Part shown: positions 54,129 to 61,095 of the stretch, one piece after another | Layout: each line of letters begins with the position of its first letter | How positions within the stretch are numbered: the stretch's first letter is position 1 | Source: Gemmatimonadota bacterium | Lineage (GTDB): Bacteria; Gemmatimonadota; Gemmatimonadetes; Longimicrobiales; Gaopeijiaceae | Assembly: GCA_028873815.1 (NCBI GenBank) | Contig: JAPPNN010000023.1 | Coordinates: 1-64,000, forward strand | Reading direction: 5' to 3' | Length of the DNA: 64,000 nucleotides | Made by a program: the position numbers and the translations under genes | The notes under the pieces: generated by a model | What the model was told of the DNA's origin: nothing | Seen by the model: the letters and a program-made list of their open reading frames with translations, nothing else | Database searches by the model: none

Positions 54129-54314
54129 GGTGCTCCTGACATCCTCGTCATGGCTTGTTCGCGGTGCCATTCAAGGTAACAAGTGGGTCTGGAACACCCC
54201 GACATCCGCAGAGCGCGCAGATCTCGGCGCATTTGATGATCGGTCGCATTACGCAGGGCACTATGCTTGACGGTATCGCCGCACCGCGTCTACCGTTGCC
54301 CAGAGGAAACCAAT

Positions 54315-54659
54315 ATGAGTGGAATGAAGCGACTGACCGAGCCCCCCAAGCTGTGGGAGGTACTGGCCACGGCCACCGCTACGATCCTTACGATCGTGGT
54401 CGCGGCCGTGTCGGCCACATGGGCCTACGGCCGGTCCATCTCGGACACCGAGCTCAGGATTTCGGAGGTCGAACTCAAGGTTTCCGAGGTCGAACTCAGG
54501 CTTTCGACCGCGATTAAGGACTCGGAGATCCGGACCCTCGAAATGCTGGCCGAGATGCGAAAGGAGAACCAGTCCGCCTACGACAGGATCGAGGCGCTGA
54601 TCACCGATCTGCGCGTCGACTTTGCCGAGTTCGCGGCGTCGAGGTCCGGTGCCCAGTAG
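54315..54659 (+). CDS. small membrane-anchored coiled-coil protein
   Basis: A 114-residue protein (ATG 54315 after AGAGG). One membrane segment (VLATATATILTIVVAAVSAT) is followed by a heptad coiled coil containing the duplicated unit ISEVELKVSEVELRLS; the DNA repeat is about 21 bp, so the heptad was copied in frame. The remainder, IRTLEMLAEMRKENQSAYDR, is helical. Resembles small DUF1640/bZIP-like anchor proteins. Function unknown. Convergent with the toxin gene. Confidence 0.7.
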   Translation: MSGMKRLTEPPKLWEVLATATATILTIVVAAVSATWAYGRSISDTELRISEVELKVSEVELRLSTAIKDSEIRTLEMLAEMRKENQSAYDRIEALITDLRVDFAEFAASRSGAQ

Positions 54660-54679
54660 GGGATCACCGACGGCCAGCT

Positions 54680-55078
54680 TCACCGTCTGAGATCCTCCCA
54701 CAGACCTCTGGGCGAAACAATGCGGATCGGCACCGCCTGCTCGATCTCAAGAAGATCCCGATCTCCCGTCACGAGCACGACCGCCTGGCCCGCAACAGCC
54801 TGTTCCAGCACCGCCACATCGCAGGGATCCCGAATCTCGATCCCAAGCGGCGGCGCCCGGTCAACCACAGTCCCGTGCCGACGGAGGAACGCTTCTACAG
54901 CCTCCACCGTCTCCGCCGGTACCCCCAGCTTCCTGCGCAGTACCCGCCGCAACTCGTCGAGCACCGTCTCGCTCACGACCAGGGTGTGATCGGCGATCAC
55001 GACCCGAAGCACGTCCGCGCATATGCCCCTGGTGGCCATGGCGCTCACCAGGACGTTGGTGTCGAGGAAGATCCTCAA
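54680..55078 (-). CDS. PIN-domain toxin (type II toxin-antitoxin)
   Basis: A 132-residue PIN nuclease of the COG1569-like toxin family. It opens MRIFLDTNVLVSAMATRG with the first acidic residue, contains VSETVLDELRRVL with the second, and IRDPCDVAVLEQAV and VLVTGDRDLLEI with the others. It would act as an RNase. Its ATG overlaps the stop of the RHH gene (ATGA), the usual coupled antitoxin-toxin order. Confidence 0.9.
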   Translation of the reverse strand: MRIFLDTNVLVSAMATRGICADVLRVVIADHTLVVSETVLDELRRVLRRKLGVPAETVEAVEAFLRRHGTVVDRAPPLGIEIRDPCDVAVLEQAVAGQAVVLVTGDRDLLEIEQAVPIRIVSPRGLWEDLRR

Positions 55079-55296
55079 GAGATATCGCGAAAGACATCTT
55101 CGTCAGTCAGATAGCCCCTGGCCTCTGCGAACGGGACGATGCGTCGCCGCAGATCGGCGAGCTGATCCAGGGCCAGTTGACGCTCGAGGGCCTCTCGGAC
55201 GACCGCACTTCTGCTTCGGCCGCTCCGGCGGGCGGCTCGGTCCAGTCGGCGCCCGAGGGTCTCGTCGATTCTGATCGTAACGGTTTGCGTCTTCAT
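55075..55296 (-). CDS. ribbon-helix-helix antitoxin
   Basis: A 73-residue protein from ATG 55296. The N-terminal RHH is QTVTIRIDETLGRRLDRAAR followed by SGRSRSAVVREALERQ, and the C-terminal tail (LRRRIVPFAEARGYLTDEDV) would bind the toxin. No Shine-Dalgarno was seen, and the palindrome TACAATGTA lies only 4 bases upstream of the start. Coupled to the PIN gene. Confidence 0.88.
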   Translation of the reverse strand: MKTQTVTIRIDETLGRRLDRAARRSGRSRSAVVREALERQLALDQLADLRRRIVPFAEARGYLTDEDVFRDIS

Positions 55297-55300
55297 GTCA

Positions 55301-55309
55301 TACAATGTA
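55301..55309. promoter_or_regulatory. TACAATGTA palindrome, candidate antitoxin operator
   Basis: TACA-A-TGTA is a perfect short inverted repeat in an AT-rich patch immediately upstream of the antitoxin ATG. RHH antitoxins commonly autorepress by binding such sites. Confidence 0.4.
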
Positions 55310-55386
55310 ATACGGGATTGAGGACTGCGCCGCGACCACCTAGTCTGCCCGCAGGACTCCGCTGCCGCCTTAAACGAAGGCACATC

Positions 55387-57207
55387 ATGTCAGTAACCGG
55401 TCATCATTTCCCAATGCCGCGCCGACGGTCCGCGTCGGTGGCCGGCGTATCTGCCCGGGCGCTCGCCGCTTTCGCGTTCGTCCTTCTGGCTGCGCCGGCC
55501 ACTCCAGCCTCCGCACAGACCGCGCAGGTCACGCGCATGTTCGATGTCCGCACGCCCATGCGTGACGGGGTCGAGCTGTCCTCCGACATCTGGATGCCGG
55601 CCGAGGGCGGACCGTTCCCCACGATCATCGTCCGCACGCCGTACCTGAAGACGATGGCCATTGAGACCTTCACGCTGGCGGGCTGGGCCACCTACTTCGC
55701 CGAGCGCGGCTACGCGGTGGTCATGCAGGATGTGCGCGGCCGGGGCGATTCGGACGGAGAGTTCGACTTCTTCTTCCAGGAGGGCGAGGACGGATACGAC
55801 ACGATCGAATGGATGGCGTCCCAGCCCTGGGCCAACGGCGACGTGTGTACCGCAGGCGTGTCCTATCTGGGGACCGACCAGTGGCTGGCGGCTCGCGAGC
55901 ATCCCCCCTCGCTGAGGTGCATGGTCGCAACAGCCGCGGCCGGGCGCTGGATGCATGAGCTGCCCTACTACGGCGGAGCGTGGATGATGTCCTGGGCCCT
56001 CGCCTGGATCAACGACACCTCCGGACGAACCAGTCAGGCGGCCAACATGCAGGGGGTCGACATGGAGTCCGTCTACTGGCACCGCCCGCTCATTACACAG
56101 GACGAGGCGATGGGCCGCGACATGCCGCTCTTCAACGACTTCCTCGAGAACTCCACGATGAACGAGTACTGGAACCGGCTCCACTTCACCGAGGAGGACT
56201 TCCGGGGGCTCGACCTGCCGGTCCTCCACGTGACGGGCTGGTTCGACGGCGACCAGCCGGGCGCGATGTTCTACTGGGACGGAATGATGGCTCATTCACC
56301 GGCCGTTGACGAGCAGTACATGCTGTCCGGCCCCTGGGGTCATGCCGAGACCTTCATTGGCGGCACCCTGACGCTCGGCGACATGGAGTTCGAGCCCCAC
56401 GCCATCGTCGACAACAAGGCGGAGCACCTCGCCTTCTTCGACCACTACCTGAAAGGCACCGCCGACAGCTACGATCAGCCGAGGGCGCGGATCTACGTGG
56501 TCGGCGCCGAAGAGTGGCGCGAGTTCGACGAATACCCGCCGGCCGACGTCCAGGCGACCAGCTTGTACCTGACAAGCGGAGGAAGGGCGAACTCCATTGT
56601 CGGCGACGGGGCGCTCGCATGGACACCGCCGGAAGCCGATTCGCCGCCCGACCGGTTCACCTTCGACCCGCAGCGGCCGGTCCCCGCTTCGGTCGGCACC
56701 ATGCCCCTCGGTGAGGATCGAACTCCCCTCCATCGCCGCGATGACGTGCTGGTCTACACGAGCGAGGAGATTCAGGAGGCCGTGGAGGTCGTGGGCCGCG
56801 TCGTGATCGAGTTCCACGCAGCTACCGACGCGCGCGACACCGACTTCGTCGCAACCATCATGGACGTCTACCCGGACGGCAGGGCGGTCAAGCTCGGCCC
56901 CATTACCGGCGTCGTGCGCGCCCGCTACCGCAACGGGTTCGACCGGGAGGAGCTGCTCACCCCCGGCGAAGTCGCGCGCTACGAAATCGACCTGGGCCAC
57001 ATCGCGCATTCGTTCCAACCGGGTCACAAGATCCGGATCGACCTGACGAGCAGCGCGTATCCGCACGTCGCTCCGAATCAGAACACCGGCAACCCGGTCG
57101 CGACCGACACGGAGTGGAACACCGCGCGGCAGATCATCTATCACAGCAGGGAATACCCGTCGCGGATCATTCTGCCGGTGCGGGGACGGCGGCGGGCTAC
57201 GGAGTAG
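55387..57207 (+). CDS. CocE/NonD-family hydrolase, second copy
   Basis: A 606-residue exported enzyme (signal peptide ending ATPASAQT; ATG 55387 with AAGG upstream). Motifs: DVRTPMRDGVELSSDIWMPA, GYAVVMQDVRGRGDSDGEFD and the nucleophile VCTAGVSYLGTDQWLAAREH (GxSYxG, not GxSYGG). These are followed by LPVLHVTGWFDGDQPG and the His region SGPWGHAETF. The jelly-roll domain ends GHKIRIDLTSSAYPHVAPNQ. Related to the array-linked CocE, but a separate unit, divergent from the toxin-antitoxin pair. It ends 14 bp before the convergent BPP gene. Confidence 0.9.
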   Translation: MSVTGHHFPMPRRRSASVAGVSARALAAFAFVLLAAPATPASAQTAQVTRMFDVRTPMRDGVELSSDIWMPAEGGPFPTIIVRTPYLKTMAIETFTLAGWATYFAERGYAVVMQDVRGRGDSDGEFDFFFQEGEDGYDTIEWMASQPWANGDVCTAGVSYLGTDQWLAAREHPPSLRCMVATAAAGRWMHELPYYGGAWMMSWALAWINDTSGRTSQAANMQGVDMESVYWHRPLITQDEAMGRDMPLFNDFLENSTMNEYWNRLHFTEEDFRGLDLPVLHVTGWFDGDQPGAMFYWDGMMAHSPAVDEQYMLSGPWGHAETFIGGTLTLGDMEFEPHAIVDNKAEHLAFFDHYLKGTADSYDQPRARIYVVGAEEWREFDEYPPADVQATSLYLTSGGRANSIVGDGALAWTPPEADSPPDRFTFDPQRPVPASVGTMPLGEDRTPLHRRDDVLVYTSEEIQEAVEVVGRVVIEFHAATDARDTDFVATIMDVYPDGRAVKLGPITGVVRARYRNGFDREELLTPGEVARYEIDLGHIAHSFQPGHKIRIDLTSSAYPHVAPNQNTGNPVATDTEWNTARQIIYHSREYPSRIILPVRGRRRATE

Positions 57208-57221
57208 GTCGCGCGTGCGCT

Positions 57222-58232
57222 CTACCGATACCGCAATGCGGTTACGGTGGGGAAAAGCTGTGATTCACCCACGGTGAAGATGGTGCCGTCATCCCCTATA
57301 GCGACGCCGATATTTCTTCCTGGCAGCAGTACCGACCCGAGGTAGTCCCCTGTATTGACATCGTACTTGTCCAGCACCCTGCCCCTGCTGTCCGTGGCGC
57401 CGGAAAACAGCACGAACAACGTATCCTCCCTGATCGCCAGATCGAGCGTAGCGTGGATCGCGTTGTCTCCGAAGCTTACCATGGAACCGCCGTATTGGGT
57501 TTCGGTGACAACGACCTCGGCGAAGGGAAGATGTTCGATGTGGGGATGCCTGTCCTCGATCTCCCCACCGTCAAATGCGATCCATTCGCCCGCCTTTTCG
57601 AAGCTGTACACCCAACGGTCAGATCCTTGTGCAGAAACCGCCTGGCCGACCAGCTCCAGGAATGGCTTGTCGGCCCATCCCTCCCACGGCGGTTCGATCT
57701 GATTCAGCAACTGGCCGCTTTGGGACAACAAGGTCCATGGTCCACTCATGTGAGCCATTGCCAGATCGCCACCAGCCAGGGCGGCGACTGCCGATGAGTG
57801 TCCCATTTCCTGAGGCAGAGGGTACTCGCTGAGCAGGCTTCCATCGCGGCCAACGGTAACGATGCGACGGTTCAGATTGTCGATGATGACCGCGTTTCCC
57901 TGTGCATCGACATCGAATACGCGCACCTCGAGCAACTCGCCAGGTCCCTGCCCCCTGCGCCCGTACGACCAGACCAGCTCTCCGGCGGCATTCACGTAGT
58001 GGAGTTTCGCATTGCCGATGTCCGCGACGTACAGGCCGCCGCCGGGTGCGCTTCGTGGGGACCACAGCAGAGCGAAGGTGCTGTCGGCCTCGGTCCCCAG
58101 CGTCCACAGGGTGTCAAAAGAAGCGGCCTCGAAGACCCGGTCGCCTCCGCTGGTTCGGCCGAAGGATTGATCCACGTCGTCGGCCTGACACGCGGCCATC
58201 AGGACCGCCGACAACAGGACTCCCTTCTTCAC
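57222..58232 (-). CDS. BPP lipoprotein, paralogue of BPP D
   Basis: A 336-residue lipoprotein (lipobox SAVLMAAC) starting at GTG 58232, GGGAG 8 bases upstream. Blades: GGGLYVADIGNAKLHYVNAA, SYGRRGQGPGELLEVRVFDV with GPGE, and GNAVIIDNLNRRIVTVGRDG. The central WTLLSQSGQLLNQIEPPWEG and DRWVYSFEKA segments are shared with BPP D. Alone on its strand, divergent from the membrane protein at 58319. Function unknown. Confidence 0.84.
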   Translation of the reverse strand: MKKGVLLSAVLMAACQADDVDQSFGRTSGGDRVFEAASFDTLWTLGTEADSTFALLWSPRSAPGGGLYVADIGNAKLHYVNAAGELVWSYGRRGQGPGELLEVRVFDVDAQGNAVIIDNLNRRIVTVGRDGSLLSEYPLPQEMGHSSAVAALAGGDLAMAHMSGPWTLLSQSGQLLNQIEPPWEGWADKPFLELVGQAVSAQGSDRWVYSFEKAGEWIAFDGGEIEDRHPHIEHLPFAEVVVTETQYGGSMVSFGDNAIHATLDLAIREDTLFVLFSGATDSRGRVLDKYDVNTGDYLGSVLLPGRNIGVAIGDDGTIFTVGESQLFPTVTALRYR

Positions 58233-58318
58233 TAAGCAGCTCCCTTGTCGGCCATGGATCCCTGATACAGCTTCATTGCACTTTGGTTCCGACCATCGAC
58301 AGGATCTAGAGGACTCGA

Positions 58319-59515
58319 GTGCCGAACATCTTCAAGACCGTTGAGCACAACGTCCCACGCGATTTCCCGTGGTACCTCACCGCCGTCCTCTTCGCATCCA
58401 CGAGCGTGATCGTCGGGATCATCTGGGACATCTCGTGGCACCGGACGATCGGGCGCGATTCCTTCTGGACTCCGGCGCACCTCGCGATCTACGCGGGCGG
58501 GCTGGCCGCGGGACTGTCGTGCGGATGGCTGGCGCTGAAGACGACCTTTTCCGGCACCGAACCCGAAGTCGGGCGGTCGGTGCGCATGTGGGGATTCCGC
58601 GCGCCGCTGGGGGCCTGGGTGGCGATCTGGGGCGCGATCGCGATGCTCACCTCCGCGCCTCTCGACGACTGGTGGCACAACGCCTACGGGCTCGACGTCG
58701 AGATCCTCAGTCCGCCACACGTGGTCCTGGCCATGGGGATCTGTTCGATCCAGCTCGGAGCCCTGCTCATGGCGCTGTCGTGGCAGAATCGTGCGTCGGA
58801 GCGCGGACAGCGCCGGCTGGGCTTCGCCTACGCCTACAGCGCCGGGATGCTGCTTTTGACTCTCGCGGTGCTCATGCTGGAGTACTCGTTCCCGAACGAC
58901 TGGCGCGGCCCCACGTTCCACATGATCTCGGCGGGGGTGTACCCGGTGGTACTCTTCGCGGTGGGCCGGGCCGCACGGCTCCGCTGGCCAGCCACCTGGA
59001 CGGCGCTGTTCTACATGGGCGTCACGCTGGCCATGATGTGGATCCTCCCCCTCTTTCCTGCCGAGCCGCTGCTTGCGCCCATCCTGCGCGACGTGGATGC
59101 GATGGTCGCGCCTGAGTTCCCCCTTGTACTGGTCGTTCCCGCGATCGCGCTCGACATGCTTCTGAGAAGGGCCTCACAACCCGGGCGGGCACCGGCACGG
59201 CGTTCGGTGGACTGGGGACTCGCCGCGCTCGGTTCCGTCGTGTTCGTCGGCCTGTTCGGCGTGGTGCACTGGTACTTCGGCGAATTCATGCTTTCCGAGG
59301 CGTCCCGCAACTACTTCTTCCAGGGTGACACCTGGGGATACAACAACGCCCCAGGTCCCTGGCAGTACGAGTTCTGGGGCGGCCGTCGGTTCGCGGGCGG
59401 AGAGATCTCGGTTCCGGACTTCCTGGCGAGAGCATGGTGGGCGCTGCCGATCGGATTCGCGTCGGCGCGCGTGGGTCTTTGGGTGGGGAACTGGATGCTG
59501 GCGGTGCGCAGGTGA
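58319..59515 (+). CDS. polytopic membrane protein, coupled to the His-rich protein
   Basis: A 398-residue protein starting at GTG 58319 with AGAGG upstream. There are about nine to ten hydrophobic segments. Conserved-looking polar pieces lie between them: DISWHRTIGRDSFWTPAHL, LDDWWHNAYGLDVEILSPPH and NDWRGPTFHMISAGVYP. Several membrane-edge His, Trp and Asp residues suggest metal or cofactor contact. I do not recognise the family. The stop overlaps the GTG of the next gene by 4 nt, so the pair is made together and may form one complex. Function is open. Confidence 0.78.
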   Translation: MPNIFKTVEHNVPRDFPWYLTAVLFASTSVIVGIIWDISWHRTIGRDSFWTPAHLAIYAGGLAAGLSCGWLALKTTFSGTEPEVGRSVRMWGFRAPLGAWVAIWGAIAMLTSAPLDDWWHNAYGLDVEILSPPHVVLAMGICSIQLGALLMALSWQNRASERGQRRLGFAYAYSAGMLLLTLAVLMLEYSFPNDWRGPTFHMISAGVYPVVLFAVGRAARLRWPATWTALFYMGVTLAMMWILPLFPAEPLLAPILRDVDAMVAPEFPLVLVVPAIALDMLLRRASQPGRAPARRSVDWGLAALGSVVFVGLFGVVHWYFGEFMLSEASRNYFFQGDTWGYNNAPGPWQYEFWGGRRFAGGEISVPDFLARAWWALPIGFASARVGLWVGNWMLAVRR

Positions 59516-61017
59516 GACGCGTCCTGCTGCTCGTCGCGGGGCTCTACCTGGCGACCGCGGGACACGTCGGCAGCAAGAACGTCTTCTTCGCGGGCGACGC
59601 CGGGCCCTACCCCGTGTCCGTGGTCGTCCGTCCTCCCGATGTCGTTCCCGGCCTGGCGGAGATCTCCGTGCGGATACCGGGTGGCGCGAGCGAAGTCGAG
59701 CGGGTGACCGTGCGCCCCGTGCGCTGGGATGCCGCGCCCGAAGGAGGCGCGCCGCCGGCGGATCCTGCCGTGCCCGTCCCCGGCGATCCGGAACTCTACA
59801 GCGCCGAACTCTGGCTGATGACCGTGGGTGCCTACCGAATCGAAGTGACGGTTGAAGGCTCGCGTGGGGCGGGCACCGCGTCCGTGCCCGTGACCTCGGT
59901 CATGCTGGGTGTGCTCGACATGCCACCAGTGCTGGGCGGGGTGCTCCTGCTGCTGGGGGGACTGCTTCTCGCAGGGGCAGTGACGATCGTGGGCGCGGCC
60001 GTGCGCGAGAGTCGACTGGGCCCCGACGATGCAGTGCAAACGACACAGCGGCGCTGGGGACGGTTCGCAATGACCTGTGCCGCCGCCCTGCTGCTAACCG
60101 GAGCGTACTGGGGCAACGCCTGGTGGGATGCGGTCGACCGGGATGTGCGGGGCGGGATCTTCGAGCGCCTGGCCGTGGAGGGGGTGGTGACGGGCGACGG
60201 CGGTGGGCCAGTGCTCGAAGTCCGGATCACGGATCCGTCCTGGCTGGGCCGGAACTGGAGTCCCCTGGTGCCCGACCACGGCAAGCTCATGCACATGTTC
60301 GTAGTCGGTGCGCCCGACATGGACGCCTTCGCGCACGTCCATCCGGTGCCGGTGGATTCGGCCACCTTCCGCGTGCCGTGGCCGGACCTGCCACCGGGGG
60401 ATTACCGGATCTACGGCGATATCGTGCACGAGTCCGGCTTCGCGCAGACGGTTGTCGATACGGTGATGGTGGATGCGGGGGCGCTGGTGCGCGCTGAGGC
60501 GCTGGTTTCCCCGGAGGCGCTCGCTGAGGGGGAGTCGGTCCCGTTGCCAGGAGCCATGCCTGAGAGCGATCCGGACGACTCGTCGTGGCGAGGGGCGGCT
60601 GCCGAGGTGTCCGGTCCCAGCGCTTCGACGCTGCTTGCCGACGGATCGACCTTGTTTTGGCTCGGAGCGGAGGAGCTGCGCGTCGACGAGGAGGTCGTGC
60701 TGTCGTTCGCCGTGCGGGATCCGGCGGGAGAACCCGCGGTGCTGGAGCCCTACATGGGAATGATCAGCCACGCGGCGCTCACGCGGGACGATGGCTCGGT
60801 GTTCGTGCACCTTCACCCTGCGGGCACGATCTCGATGGGCTCGCTGTCCGTGCTGGCGCCGCAGATGGAGTCGATGGCGGGGGCTGGCGAGCGGGACCCC
60901 GGCACCGTGGAGTTCCCCTACGCCTTCCCACAGCCTGGCGATTACACGATCTGGGTTCAGGTGAAGCAGGCTGGAGAGGTGCTTACGGGCGCGTTTCAGG
61001 TGCGGGTGACGGAGTAG
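59512..61017 (+). CDS. membrane-anchored His-rich (YtkA/FixH-like) protein
   Basis: A 501-residue protein from GTG 59512. N-terminal membrane segment, then an exported beta domain (about 35-135). Two more segments follow (VLGGVLLLLGGLLLAGAVTI; MTCAAALLLTGAYWGNAWW), then a large periplasmic part. This contains two similar His clusters: HGKLMHMFVVGAPDMDAFAH followed by VHPVP, and ISHAALTRDDGSVFVHLHPA. The first is followed by PPGDYRIYGDIVHESGF, a beta-sandwich pattern seen in YtkA-like, copper-associated proteins. Metal binding is an inference from the paired His. It ends at a palindromic region shared with the convergent gene. Confidence 0.75.
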   Translation: MRRVLLLVAGLYLATAGHVGSKNVFFAGDAGPYPVSVVVRPPDVVPGLAEISVRIPGGASEVERVTVRPVRWDAAPEGGAPPADPAVPVPGDPELYSAELWLMTVGAYRIEVTVEGSRGAGTASVPVTSVMLGVLDMPPVLGGVLLLLGGLLLAGAVTIVGAAVRESRLGPDDAVQTTQRRWGRFAMTCAAALLLTGAYWGNAWWDAVDRDVRGGIFERLAVEGVVTGDGGGPVLEVRITDPSWLGRNWSPLVPDHGKLMHMFVVGAPDMDAFAHVHPVPVDSATFRVPWPDLPPGDYRIYGDIVHESGFAQTVVDTVMVDAGALVRAEALVSPEALAEGESVPLPGAMPESDPDDSSWRGAAAEVSGPSASTLLADGSTLFWLGAEELRVDEEVVLSFAVRDPAGEPAVLEPYMGMISHAALTRDDGSVFVHLHPAGTISMGSLSVLAPQMESMAGAGERDPGTVEFPYAFPQPGDYTIWVQVKQAGEVLTGAFQVRVTE

Positions 61018-61026
61018 GCACCCGCC

Positions 61027-61051
61027 AAAATACGTATTTTACGTAAAATAC
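61027..61051. terminator. overlapping AT-rich palindromes between convergent genes
   Basis: AAAATACGTATTTT (61027-61040) and GTATTTTACGTAAAATAC (61034-61051) are perfect palindromes that overlap. They lie 10 bp after the His-rich gene's stop and about 43 bp beyond the convergent stop. Strongly AT-rich. Bidirectional terminator or protein-binding site. Confidence 0.55.
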
Positions 61052-61095
61052 ATACCGAGTGGCGTGACCTCTCATACCGAGCGCCGTGACCCCTC
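61052..61095. repeat. 22-bp tandem direct repeat
   Basis: Two consecutive units begin ATACCGAG, each followed by a GCGTGACC/GCCGTGACC block and ending CTC. They differ at only three or four positions. The second unit reaches the stop codon of the minus-strand amidohydrolase. Confidence 0.6.
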
